Of a stretch of DNA of 64,000 nucleotides, positions 36,798-48,849 are shown one piece after another. A model generated the notes under the pieces. The model was not told where the DNA came from and searched no databases. It worked only from the letters and a program-made list of their open reading frames with translations. Numbering within the stretch: position 1 is the first letter of the stretch; every line of letters begins with the position of its first letter. This DNA is from Jacaranda mimosifolia (lineage: Eukaryota; Streptophyta; Magnoliopsida; Lamiales; Bignoniaceae): contig CM032122.1 in assembly GCA_018894105.1 (NCBI GenBank), forward strand, positions 34,565,404 through 34,629,403, read 5' to 3'. Made by a program: the position numbers and the translations under genes.

Positions 36798-39700
36798 ATG
36801 TCAACCAGCAGCGAAGCAAGTGCGCTCAATCAAGTGTTGGGGAGTTGTCGCTACAAAGACCAGCTCCATATAATGTCAATTAAGGACAGTACGACTGTAA
36901 TGGATATCTACATTAATCTAACAAGAAAATGGAGTGAAATCAATTCCGAGCACTTCAGCTTGCGATATATAGCTCCACATCAAAGATTGTACGTGAGTTT
37001 AACTGATGACGATGACGTCATGAATATGGTCTTACTGCATTTGACATTGAAGATGAACATTGCGGACATCTTGGTAAACCGAAAGGATGAATCAAGCAGC
37101 AGAGAAAAGAAGAGCAGTGATGTTTTAAGGTAATACTTCTACAGAATCTCAACTTTACTGCAATTAGTAAAGTTCTGTACATGAAGTGTTCTAAAATTGC
37201 TCTCTGTTTATTTGAAAATCTTTCTGTACTTGGAGCGTTCCACATTATACTTCATTGCAGTTAACATTGTACTTACAGAAACATATACTCTCTTCATTGA
37301 AGTTCTATACTTCCATTGTTTCTAACTTGTACGTCGCTTTATATAAACTTGTACTTCAAGTATCTAAATCTATAATTCGGCTTTCATGTTTTCTACTAAT
37401 AAGATATCCAAATTGTACTGCCATTGCTTAGGTTTTATACTTCAAGTGTTCAGAAATTGTTCTCAACTTTGTAAAAAGTGTACTCCTATTTTCTAAAATC
37501 ATACAACATTTTATATAAATCTGTACTTTTTTCACATAAGTTCTACACTTCTGGTGTTCCCAATTTGTACTTCATTATATTAAAACAGGTAAATCATTCA
37601 TTGAAGTTCTATACTTCAATCGTCTAAGTTCTATACTTCAATCGTCTGAATATTTACTTCACTTTACTTGAACTTGTACTTTAATTATCTGAACCTATTA
37701 TTTAATTTTGAAGCGTGTAATAACGTACTATCTAAAATTTATACTGCGAAAGCTGAGCATCTATACTTCAGTTGCTCCAAAACTGTACCTCACATTGTCC
37801 AAAATTATACTTCGAATATCTAAACTTATATTTCAGTTGTTAAATAATTTCACTTAAATCTTTATATTATTTTTATTGGGCTTATACACTTCAGGTGTTC
37901 CGAAATTGTTCCTCACTTTGTCTAATATTGTACTTCCTTCTTCATCGAATCATACCTCATTTTATATTCATTTAATCTATATTTGTGCTGCATTCATTGA
38001 AGTTCTATACTTCAATTTCCTGAATTGGTACTTCATTTTGTGTGAAATTGTACTTCCAAAACTGTACCTCACATTGTCCAAAATTATACTTCGAATATCT
38101 AAACTTATATTTCAGTTGTTAAATAATTTCACTTAAATCTTTATATTATTTTTATTGGGCTTATACACTTCAGGTGTTCCGAAATTGTTCCTCACTTTGT
38201 CTAATATTGTACTTCCTTCTTCATCGAATCATACCTCATTTTATATAAATTTAATTTATATTTGTGCTGCATTCATTGAAGTTCTATACTTCAATTTCCT
38301 GAATTGGTACTTCATTTTGTGTGAAATTGTACTTTAATATTGCGCTTATACACTTCAGGTGTTCCGAAATTATTCCTCACTTTGTCTAATATTGTACTTC
38401 CTTTTTTCATCAAATCACACATCATTTTATATTCACATAAGCTATATTTGTGCTGCATTCATTGAAGCTCTATACTTCAATTGCCTGAATTGGTACTTTA
38501 TTTTATGTGAAATTGTACTTTAATTATTCGATTCAATTATTTAATTCTGAAGCGTTAACTGTTGTGTTATCCAAAATCTATACTGCGAGAGCCGAATTTT
38601 TATACTTCAGCTTTTTCGCAACTGTACTTAACCTTATGAAAAACTATACTTCCAATTTCTGAACTTATATTTCAGTTCGAACATAAATCCGCTTAATTCT
38701 TATACTCTTTTCGTTGCGCTTATACACTTCAGATGTTCCGAAATTGTACTTCATTTCTTTTATTTCTGTTCCTTCATTTTGCAAATCAATTTGCGTATAT
38801 CTGTACTCTTTTTGTCAATGTTGTGTGCTTCATGTGTTCACAAATTGTACGTCACGTTTTTTTAACTTGTACTTCAATTTTCTGAATCTGTAATTTAATT
38901 TTCAGTGTTCTACTAATGAATTGTACTTTATTGTGCCTAAAATTATACTTCATTTGCCATCCTCAAGGGATGTAGTGGAGGAGGAAATTGGTTCGACCAG
39001 TGCATCGCACAATGAATTGGCTTTAATTAGCAACTCAATTGATGCATGGAGGAATTGCATATATGGGGAGGGTCAAACATTCAATGATGCTCACGAGTTC
39101 AGAATTATGCTTAAGAATTATGCAGTGTCTACTTTGCGGTCATTTAAATACAAGAAAAATGACAGCAAAAAAATCATAGCCGTTTGCAGTGATGAAAATT
39201 GCAAATGGAGAATCTATGCATCAAGGCATGAAGCTGATAAATTATTTGGCATTCGAAAATGTAATCTAGAGCACACATGTGGTGAGGCTAATCTTCGGAC
39301 AAGGGGATATCCTAAAGCCGATTCCGCTTGGGTTGCTAATGTAGTGAAGAATAAATTGAGATCAGAGCCATGTTATCGGCCCTGCACCATATTGAAAGAT
39401 ATCCACAGAGAATATGGTGTGGAACTTAGGTACCATAAAGCATGGATGGGTAAGGAATTAGCTATGCATGACATCCATGGAGCTGAGAAGGGATCTTATG
39501 ATAAGTTGAGGTGGTACTGTGATGCTGTGAATAGAACAAACCCTGGAAGTATTGCAGACTGTGAGATTGACCCAATCAGTCGAAAATTTCGTCGGCTATT
39601 TATTTGTTTTAGTGCCTGCCTTCTTGGTTTTCTTAGGGGATGCAGGCCATTGATATTCTTGGACGGCACCCATATTAAAAATAAATTCAAAGGAGTCTTA

Positions 39701-40885
39701 CTCAGCGCAGTCAGTAAGGACGCCAATGATAACTTATTCACGTTAGCATATGTAGTTGTTGACTCTGAAAATGATATGAATTGGGAGTGGTTCTGCTTAA
39801 AGCTGAGAAGTGTCTTAGATTCTGAATATTTGCCTGGCTTATCAAGGTTTACTTTCTTCTCCGATTGACATCCTGGTCTTCTTAAGGCCCTCCCCATGAT
39901 ATTTCCCGGTAGCCATCATGCATATTGCTTGAGACACTTAGTGGATAACTTCAAGAAACAAGTAAGTGTGCTCTATCTCTGTTTGTGAGATAATTATGTG
40001 AAATAAGCTCTACTTCATAACATTAAGCCCATTATTGTTCTATTATTTTGAATTCACGTATTAAGGAAGTACCCTCTACATAACAAGAAACATTGGTGTT
40101 CTATTTTTATGAAAGCTGCATATGCGCCTACAAGGCAGGAGTATACCCGACATATAGACAGCATCTTGGAGTCAATGCCGCTTGCCAGAGACTTTATTAT
40201 GCAGTCTGACCCAACCTGTTGGGCAAACTCCTTATTCAGTGGAGATCGATGGGGGGTAATAAACAATAATCAAGCAGAATGTTGGAATAATTGGGTTAAA
40301 CCAGCCCGATTTATGCCAGTTGCAGCCATGGTTGATCACATACGCATGCAAATAATGGTTATGATGCATGGTAGGAGAGAAGAATCTCATAAGATGGTTG
40401 GTCAATTATGTCCCAAGCAAGAGAAAAAGTTGGCAATCAATCATATGCACTCTCGCAACTTAAAAGTTGTCATGTCTAGCGGTTGGAGCTTTGAGGTGAT
40501 TGAGCAAGACAAATCGTATGCTATAGATTTACATAACAGAGTTTGTTCTTGCGGAGCATGGCAGATTGATAAGATACCATGCATACATGCTTGTGCTTCT
40601 ATCGAGTCAAAGTCACTTTCACCGTATGACTTCACAGATCAATACTACCGAGTTGAGATGTATCAACAAGCATACCAAGCAGTTATAAATCCTATTCCTA
40701 CGTTTGATATGCATATGTTCCATGTAGATGATGACGACGTCATTCATGCACCTGATTGTCGATCTCAGCCTGGGCGGAGAAGGACACAGAGGATTCCATC
40801 ACAGATTGAGAAGCGTGCCATTAAGTGTAAGAGGTGTGGTAGAACATGGCATAATCGTCGAACTTGCAAAGAATCAGTAAAGTAG
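36798..40885 (+). pseudogene. mudrA-type MULE transposase, inactivated
   Basis: Three exons (36798-37129, 38968-39961 and about 40058-40885) would encode 717 aa. In order are an N-terminal PB1-like region (residues 1-110), a Mutator DNA-binding region with CSDENCKWRIYASRH and HTC, the transposase core with Asp343 (FLDGTH), Asp410 (FFSD) and Glu516 (NNNQAECWN), a SWIM finger (CSCGAW...CIH) and a zinc knuckle (CKRCGRTWHNRRTC). Two lesions are visible. Codon 411 is TGA where the family has Arg (SDRHPG), a single C-to-T change at a CpG. The expected acceptor before the third exon reads CAC instead of CAG just before GTATTAAGG. The protein is therefore probably cut before the second half of the catalytic core. 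Confidence 0.85.
37777..38530. repeat. 279-bp tandem repeat in the transposase intron
   Basis: A unit beginning CCAAAACTGTACCTCACATT at 37777 recurs from 38056, almost identical for 279 bp, and a partial, more diverged copy follows from about 38340. Shorter TATACTTCA and TGTACTTCA words, 25-35 bp apart, fill the rest of the intron (37130-38967), so the 279-bp unit is itself built of smaller degenerate units. Confidence 0.85.
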
Positions 40886-42069
40886 CCAAAATTTGTACCT
40901 CAAAACTAGATAATTGTACTTGATTTGGCCCCATTTGCACGTCGCTTGGGCAATGAAGCGGGTGATTTATCGTGAACATAGCAGCCTAGCATGTTGTTTA
41001 GTAAAGTAGCCAACATTTGTACCTCAAAACTGGATAATTGTACTTGATTTGGCCCCATTTGCACGTCGCTTGGGCAATGAAGCGGGTGATTTATCGTGAA
41101 CATAGCAGCCTAGCATGTTGTTTAGTAAAGTAGCCAACATTTGTACCTCAAAACTGGATAATTGTACCTGATTTGGCCCCATTTGCACGTCGCTTGGGCA
41201 ATGAAGCGGGTGATTTATCGTGAACATAGCAGCCTAGCATGTTGTTTAGTAAAGTAGCCAACATTTGTACCTCAAAACTGGATAATTGTACCTGATTTGG
41301 CCCCATTTGCACGTCGCTTGGGCAATGAAGCGGGTGATTTATCGTGAACATAGCAGCCTAGCATGTTGTTTAGTAAAGTAGCCAACATTTGTACCTCAAA
41401 ACTGGATAATTGTACCTGATTTGGCCCCATTTGCACCTCGCTTGGGCAATGAAGCGGGTGATTTATCGTGAACATAGCAGCCTAGCATGTTGTTTAGTAA
41501 AGTAGCCAACATTTGTACCTCAAAACTGGATAATTGTACCTGATTTGGCCCCATTTGCACGTCGCTTGGGCAATGAAGCGGGTGATTTATCGTGAACATA
41601 GCAGCCTAGCATGTTGTTTAGTAAAATAGCCAACATTTGTACCTCAAAACTGGATAATTGTACCTGATTTGGCCCCATTTGCACCTCGCTTGGGCAATGA
41701 AGCGGGTGATTTATCGTGAACATAGCAGCCTAGCATGTTGTTTAGTAAAGTAGCCAACATTTGTACCTCAAAACTGGATAATTGTACCTGATTTAGCCCC
41801 ATTTGCACCTCGCTTGGGCAATGAAGCGGGTGATTTATCGTGAACATAGCAGCCTAGCAAGTTGTTTACTAAAGTAGCCAACATTTGTACCTCAAAACTG
41901 GATAATTGTATCTGATTTGGCCCCATTTGCACGTCGCTTGGGCAATGAAGCGGGTGATTTATCGTGAACATAGCAGCCTAGCATGTTGTTTAGTAAAATA
42001 GCCAACATTTGTACCTCAAAACTGGATAATTGTACCTGATTTGGCCCCATTTGCACCTCTCTTGGGCAA
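40877..42069. repeat. 124-bp tandem array, about 9.6 copies
   Basis: Copies start at 40877, 41001, 41125, 41249, 41373, 41497, 41621, 41745, 41869 and a partial at 41993. Each begins GTAAAGTAGCCAACATTTGT (or a one-base variant) and includes CCATTTGCACSTCGCTTGGG. Copies differ at only a few positions, so the array is young or homogenised. The first unit overlaps the last three codons (GTA AAG TAG) of the transposase. Open frames of 67 codons on the minus strand recur in every unit and are a by-product of the repeat. Confidence 0.95.
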
Positions 42070-42473
42070 CTTTGTGCTTAATATCTTCAAAATTTTACTA
42101 ATATTCTTGGGCAATGAAATTTGTTCAAAGATTTGATTTTGAATTCTTGGTAGTTAATCACCAAAATATTTTATAATATGAATAAAATAATATTAAGAAT
42201 TTTCAGTTGTTATTCAGTAGTGTTCAACGGATGAATGTTATCAATCGCGGTAATGAAAGAATACCTATGCTTTCATGGATGTAAACAAATGAGAATTTGT
42301 CGAACATATCCACCCTATGAAACATAGCAAATCCATACAACACCAAATCCGATGCTCTCAAATTATTGTACTTGCCCATCATTACAATTAGTGGAGAATA
42401 ATTATTCATTTACAATAAGTGTACTTGAACAAAACAAATTTTATACTTTATTTGTTGCAGATTGTACTTTAAT

Positions 42474-42940
42474 TTTCCCTGGTTTGTACCTCATTGACCC
42501 CAAAATGCTCTCGAATCCGCCGCCCGATTTTAATTCTCTTGAAGTGTACATCCACGAAGCCCATTTTATACACCATCTCTTTCAATTTGTACTCCAGTTT
42601 TCATGAATTGTACTCAGGATCCCCGCCTTGTCTCAATAGAATTTGAGTGTCCGTCCCCGAAACACATTTTATACTTTCATTTTCCCTGGTTTGTACCTCA
42701 TTGCCCCCAAAATGCTCTCGAATCCGCCGCCCGATTTTAATTCTCTTGAAGTGTACATCCACGAAGCCCATTTTATACACCATCTGTTTCAATTTGTACT
42801 CCAGTTTTCATGAATTGTACTCAGGATCCCCGCCTTGTCTCAATAGAATTTGAGTGTCCGTCCCCGAAACACATTTTATACTTTCATTTTCCCTGGTTTG
42901 TATCTCATTGCCCCCAAGTTTGTATTCAAATTCCCAGCCC
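42474..42940. repeat. 207-bp tandem repeat, about 2.2 copies
   Basis: A unit starting TTTCCCTGGTTTGTACCTCA at 42474 is repeated at 42681 and partially at 42888. It contains CGAATCCGCCGCCCGATTTT and four TGTAC words. It lies between the convergent ends of the transposase and protease genes. Confidence 0.9.
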
Positions 42941-43053
42941 TGTTTCAGTTGAATTTAAGTTATAAATAGTTATTGGAAAATTACACTTAGCTACAAAACA
43001 ATATTATAAACAAATTATGCTTCAAGTTACACATGTATTTACAAATAAGTGCT

Positions 43054-46000
43054 TCAAATCCTGGCATTTTCATGAGTTAATATTCTATGCGCCATTTTCG
43101 CACGATATTTATCAACATTAATTGTTCCAGCATCCCTCCAGAACACGGGGGTGTCCCTAGCAAAACCTTCTGCCCAAAGGCATACATAGACACCACAATC
43201 CACTGTACCCACTTGCTGCCTACTTTTCCTCTGCTGTAGCTTTTCATCCACACGACTCCCCAGTGAAAGCCTAATGTACCGAGAATAAAATAAAGCCTAC
43301 AAAAAATTTGTCAATTGTTGACTCCACCAATTTGCAATGGGAAATCGTAGGGAAAGAAAGCAAACTTACAATGGCAACAGCTATCGGTTTGTATCTGGGG
43401 GCCATTATTGAATTCATGTATAAAAAAGAACGAGTGGATGTGTCAAGGACAACTAAGAACCAGTGCTGGCGCCGGCAAATCGGTAGGATTATGTAGCGAC
43501 AGTTGTTTAAAACATCTACCGTCAGCTCTTCCAAATCTGAACAGGTGAAGCTGTTAAGCTTAAGCATCATCTCCACAAATTCTTCATCCGTAATATCCTT
43601 CATGTTGCGTTCATCTATTCGGTCTAATATATCAGCCTATGAAATATAAAACAAATGGTTAGACTCATCTCTCACCGTGTACTAAATTAAGTTAGGAAAC
43701 TGTCATATATACCTGCGCTATTGAGGACGTAAACCACACCTTGTGCTGACAGTTGTTGCTAAAAGATGGGCTACATAATATCGACATGTAACAGTCCACT
43801 ATGTCGCCGGTAAGTTCTCCTCCAAATAAGAGCTCACAAAAGTCTCTTCCATTCAGAAGATGTCTTGCTCCTTCCCAGACGGTTACCCTACACAATTGTT
43901 AATTGTGTGTTCAGATACCAGTTTATCCAATAGAAAAACAATAAGCAAATTTTGTTACCTCAAATTATCTCTTCCGACAAAGTGGTCGATGACTTCTCGC
44001 TCTTCTACTGGAATAAGAGCAAGTCCTCTATAATCAGTCCTTCCTTTATAGGGATCGGCCACTTCAGTCTTTGGGGTGACTTGTTCATCTACCACCAGGA
44101 TTGGTTCTTTTGCCACCTGGATTGAATCTTGTGCCACCTCGATTGGTTCGTTTGCCACCTGGGTTGGTTCATGTGCCACCTGGGGTACAAACACAGCACA
44201 TAGGAACCAAGTATTAACTATTGAAATATAAAAGATAAACACATGAAAGTACAGACTTCACCAACATGGAGTACAAAACTCAAGCACATAGGTGTAAAGT
44301 GTCAACTGCTGAGGTAGAATAGATGAGCACATGAAGTACAAATACCACCAACATGGAGAACAAAACTCAAGCACATTAGTGTAAAGTGTCAACTGTTGAG
44401 GTAGAATAGATGAGCACATGAAGTACAAATACCACCAACATGGAGAACAAAACTCAAGCACATTAGGTGTAAAGTGTCAACTGCTGAGGTAGAATAGATG
44501 AGCACATGAAGTACAAATACCACCAACATGGAGTACAAAACTCAAGCACATTAGGTGTAAAGTGTCAACTGCTGAGGTAGAATAGATGGCACATGAAGTA
44601 CAAATACCACCAACATGGAGTACAAAACTCAAGCCCATAAAAACAAAGTATCAACTGCTGAGGTAGAATAGACGAGCACATGAAGTACAAATACCCCAAC
44701 ATGGAGTACAAAACTCAAGCCCATAAAAAGGTGTAAAGTGTCAACTGCTGAGGTAGAAAAGATGAGCACATAAGTGCAAGTATCAATAATATGAAGTATA
44801 AGACATCATCCATTAAGTGCAAATATCAACCCATCAAGTATAAGATATCATAATACTTATTACAAACAGACAGTTTACAAATGAAATGCAAGTAGGAAAA
44901 AAATAAAACATTAAGTAGTGTACAACACCTTATTCTGCTCTTGTTCTTTATTTTTTCGTGCACGAGGACGAGCACGGTAGGTCTTTGTCACTTGTCTTGC
45001 TCTTTTGGCTGGTGTGGTGCTGGGGGGGCTGACAAAATCTGGAGATTTCTGTTTTCGCTTCCTATCTTCTCGATTGCGCACATTTGTCACAATCGAAGAC
45101 ATGACATTAGCCACTTCAATCTCATATTCCTCGAACTCAGCCCCTTCAATTGGTATATAATGTGCTGTCTTCAATGGTCTGGGGGAATCTGAAGGATCAT
45201 GACGTTTTTTGGTTCGACTTTCTTCATCCACCATGTCTTCAGAATCATCCCCTTCTTTCTGTGCATCATGTACCAAATCAAGTACCCCCTCATGCACATA
45301 TTCACCAACTTCCTCCTCAAGCTCCACCGCATTAGTCTCTTCCTCAGTTGGATTCTCCTCCTCACCCTGTTCCTTCATTACCATGTATTCCATTGAAGCA
45401 ATTTTTTCTTTCAATGATTTAATTTCTTCTCCGTTCGCTGCAATCATTGCTTCATATATTGTATGATCACAGACATGGACTTCATTCATGACAGTACTGG
45501 CAGCCTCTGATTTCTTGATCAAATCTGCCAATTCTAACTCCTCTGGAGCAGGGTTGAGGTCTACAACCTATTACAATGGAAATAATTATCAAATTCAAAT
45601 TATTATACAAACAACAAATAATGAATTATTACAATTATTACCATATCTGCTGTAACTTGCTTCAACTTCTTCTCTGCCTGCTCCACATTTTGTGGGAGTT
45701 TGCTATCCTTCCACCGGTAAAAGCGTGGAAACTCAAACAAACTCACTGGTGTAGCTAGTGATGGGATGCGTTCATAAACCCATGCCTGTCATTCATAAAT
45801 CTAAAAATTATACTCACTTGAATATAAATATAATCAATGCTATTAGAAAAATGAAGCAAACACTTACCATCAAGCCTACTGTACACCCATCAATGTACTT
45901 CTTTCTTGTTTTTCCACCTACTCCTAAATGGTTCCTCATATCTTGCACAAGAAACCTGTATGCAGCTTTGCCCCATGCATACTGACCAACTCTGGACAAA

Positions 46001-48630
46001 TTGTCCAAGTATGGTAGGAGAAATCGTGGAGTCCAGTAATTAGATGTTGGAAACAAAATACAATTAAAAACAAAAACTATGTACAACCTAGAAAAATCAT
46101 TCAAGTCCTCCACACTATCCTTATATACATACTCCTCAAGTTTTTTAGCTATTTCAGATCTAGTTATATTCTGCAGCTTTCCAGAAAAAAGCCGCTCAAA
46201 AGTTGAAGACTTTATCTTCAATGTTATGTCAACAGATTGCCCCACATGTGGCAACCCTAAAACCGTTGAAAATTCAGCTGCAGAAAAAGGAACCTCAACC
46301 CCCTCCGCAAAATGAAATGAGAGCTTTTTTGGGTCAAACCTCCTAAGTATAGCTTCAAGTCGAATGAAACTTGAACTTAACTTCGGCATATCCATGTATA
46401 TATAGAAAGGGGTCTTCTTCAATGCATCAAAATGTTTGGACCCCATCTTGGACTTCACAAGCTCCAATTTACTATGAAAATATTGGGGGGAGCAACGAGA
46501 ACAGACCTCACAACGTCTTGGCTTTGCTGCAAGGCCAAAAAAAAAATAGTATATTAACAAATAATAAAGTAACCCTTTTAGATAGTGTGTACTAAAAGCA
46601 TGAATATTTTCTACTAAAATATCTTCAAAAATGTACTATAGAAACACATAATATATACTACACTTTCAGTTATTCTATACAGATTATATACTAAAGTTCC
46701 ATTTAATGTATACTGCAGTAATAAAGGTTTTATACTTCAGTTTCTTCTAAAATGTGCTGCATATGCGAAGATTATATATTACATTTTCAGTTAATGTATA
46801 ATGCAGGCTGAATGTTTATGTACTAAAATGCTGCTATTATATATTGCAGCAACATAGATTACATACTACCCTTATGCCTGAAGTGTACTGTCAGATTGAA
46901 TGCTTTATACTGCATTTGTTCCTAAAATGTATTGCACCTACAGAGATTTTATACTACACCTTTGTCCAAAGTGTACTCCGGATGCTCTTAAAATGTACTG
47001 CAGGTTTGAATGCTTCATACTACACTTATGCCTAAAATGTACTGCACGTTTTCATGTTTTGTACTACTTTGCTTCAACAGAGATTTTATACTACACCTTT
47101 GTCCAAAGTGTACTCCATATGCTATTAAAATGTACTGAATGTTTGAATGCTTCATACTGCACTTATGCATAAAGTGTACTGCCAGTTTGCACGTTTTATA
47201 CTACTTTGCTCCAATGGAGATTTTATTCTACACTTTTGCCTAAAGTGTACTCCAAATGCTTCTAAAATGTAGCACATATTATATTCTACCTTTTGCCTAA
47301 TGTATATTGCAATCTTGAATGCTTTATACTGCATTTGTTCCTAAAATGTACTGCACCTACAGAGATTTTATACTACACCTTTGTCCAAAGTGTACTCCAG
47401 ATGCCCTTGAAATGTACTGCAGGTTTGAATGCTTCATACTACACTTATGTCTAAAGTGTACTGCACGTTTTCATGTTTTGTACTAATTTGCTTCAACAGA
47501 GATTTTATACTACACCTTTGTCTGAAGTGTACTCCAGATGCTCTTAAAATGTACTGCATGTTTGAATGCTTCATACTGCCCTTATGCCTAAAGTGTACTG
47601 CCAGTTTGCATGTTTTATACTACTTTGCTCCAATGGAGATTTTATACTACACTTTTGCCTAAAGTGTACTCCAAATGCTTCTAAAATATAGCACATATTA
47701 TATTCTACCTTTTGCCTAATGTATACTGCAATCTTGAATGCTTTATACCACATAAATTTGTTTCTAAAATGTACTTCTACAAAACAGATTGTATACTGCA
47801 TTTGTGTCTGAAATGCCCTGCACCTACATTTTTGCCTAAACCGTACTGGCAATTTGCTTTATACTATACTTATGCCTAAAGTGTACTGCACCAATAGATG
47901 TTTTATACAGCACTTTTGGCTAAAGTGTACTCCAGATGCTTTTTAAAGGTAATGCGTTTATTCACATTATATACTATCTTTTGCCTAATGTATACTGCAA
48001 GTTTGAATACTTTATATTACATACATTTGTTTCTAAAATGTACTGCTGCAACAGATCATATATAACACCTATGCCTAAAGTACACTGCTCGTTTGAATGT
48101 TTTATACTGCTTTGCTACTAAAATGTACTGCGCCTACTCAGATTATATTCCACACTTATATCTAAAGTATACTACCAATTTGATTGTTTTATACTACATT
48201 TGCTTCCAAATTGTACTGAAGCTACCCACATTATATACTACACTTTTGCTAATGTATACTGCATGCTTTCATGTTCTGTACTACAGATAACACACCACCA
48301 CATTCAGATAGTTTTAAAATATAATTTTTCCGTACACTTTTTGTTTAAAAAGAAGTATAAATCCCTTAAAGGTGAAGTGCAACTTTCATGACCTTCAAGT
48401 ACAAATCAGAACTTCCAATCTCACAATAGAAACCATATATCAAATGGATCCAACTATTTAACGACTAAAAAATGAATAAAAACCCTAAACATGAGAAAAT
48501 AGAGAAGAAATGAGTGAAACACTGAAAAATCACGGACATTTGAAGTTTCAAATGCAGAAAACATACCTTTGTTCCTTTCAGTCACTTGTTTTTTTACTTC
48601 GCTTCTCTTTGCAGCTGTTTTTCGTTCCAT
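43054..48630 (-). CDS. ULP/C48-type cysteine protease carried by the MULE (803 aa)
   Basis: Eight minus-strand exons join without a stop: 48630-48567, 46526-45868, 45785-45642, 45567-44929, 44179-43959, 43887-43713, 43636-43370 and 43296-43054 (2412 bp). The N-terminal half has RRCEVCSRCSP and a conserved plant-transposon block (FHFAEGVEVPFSAAEFSTVL, SRVGQYAWGKAAYRFLVQDM). A charged middle follows with an acidic stretch and a basic KRKQKSP...KRARQVTK segment, likely a nuclear signal, then repeats of VA-EPIQVA type. The C-terminal Ulp1 core shows His692 (RRQHWFLVVLD), Gln751 and Cys757 (QVGTVDCGVYVCLW). Position 709, seventeen residues after the His where SENP/Ulp1 enzymes have Asp, is Asn (LYMNS). 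Family enzymes cleave SUMO or related tags; whether this one does is unknown. One donor (GTGTTG at 44928) is weak. Confidence 0.85.
44250..44800. repeat. Minisatellite of about 88-bp units in a protease intron
   Basis: The word GAGGTAGAATAGATGAGCAC recurs, with small changes, at 44311, 44398, 44486, 44574, 44660 and 44750, spacing 86-90 bp. Each unit also holds GAAGTACAAATACC and AACATGGAGTACAAAAC. The array fills most of the 749-bp intron between protease exons 4 and 5, and the TGTACTTC word is in the opposite orientation to the left half of the element. Confidence 0.85.
46880..47718. repeat. 419-bp tandem duplication in protease intron 1
   Basis: Sequence around 46921 (CCTAAAATGTATTGCACCTA) recurs at 47340, and the similarity extends for about 419 bp in each copy, with a third partial copy after 47718. 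The whole intron (46527-48566, 2040 bp) is made of shorter units of the type TTTATACTACA-TTTGCCTAAAGTGTACTGC. Confidence 0.8.
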
Positions 48631-48681
48631 TGTCACAGTAAAATGGCAGAAATTTTGTTGTTGTTGTTTTTTTTTTTCCCA

Positions 48682-48708
48682 CTTCTTCTTCTTCTTCTTC
48701 TTCTTCTC
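48682..48708. repeat. CTT microsatellite
   Basis: An uninterrupted run of CTT/TTC triplets lies upstream of the protease start codon on its 5' side. In this orientation it is a GAA-rich leader of the minus-strand gene. Confidence 0.8.
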
Positions 48709-48849
48709 GCGACAGTGGTAGAGGAACGGTTTCGCGCCCTTTTCTTTTGGCGCTTAGAAAGGTTGGATTCAAGACAATAAAGAAAATAAGAAGCGTTCTT
48801 CTTAAGAGAGAACGCATTTTCGAGGTTTTTTTGTTGTTTTTTCCAGCTG

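Noticed and set aside
37876..38337. Duplicated plus-strand frames (MGLYTSGVPKLFLTLSNIVL...)
   Set aside because: They lie in the 279-bp tandem repeat of the transposase intron and carry no domain.
40906..41971. Eight overlapping minus-strand frames of 65-67 codons with almost the same protein (MFTINHPLHCPSDVQMGP...)
   Set aside because: They arise because each 124-bp repeat unit contains the same start and stop; no promoter, splice or domain supports a protein family.
40877..42069. CRISPR-like array
   Set aside because: Units are contiguous 124-bp repeats without unique spacers, in a plant nuclear transposon.
44258..44461. Minus-strand repeat protein (CSPCWWYLYFMCSS...)
   Set aside because: It is a translation of the 88-bp minisatellite inside a protease intron; unit length is not a multiple of three and the frame is soon lost.
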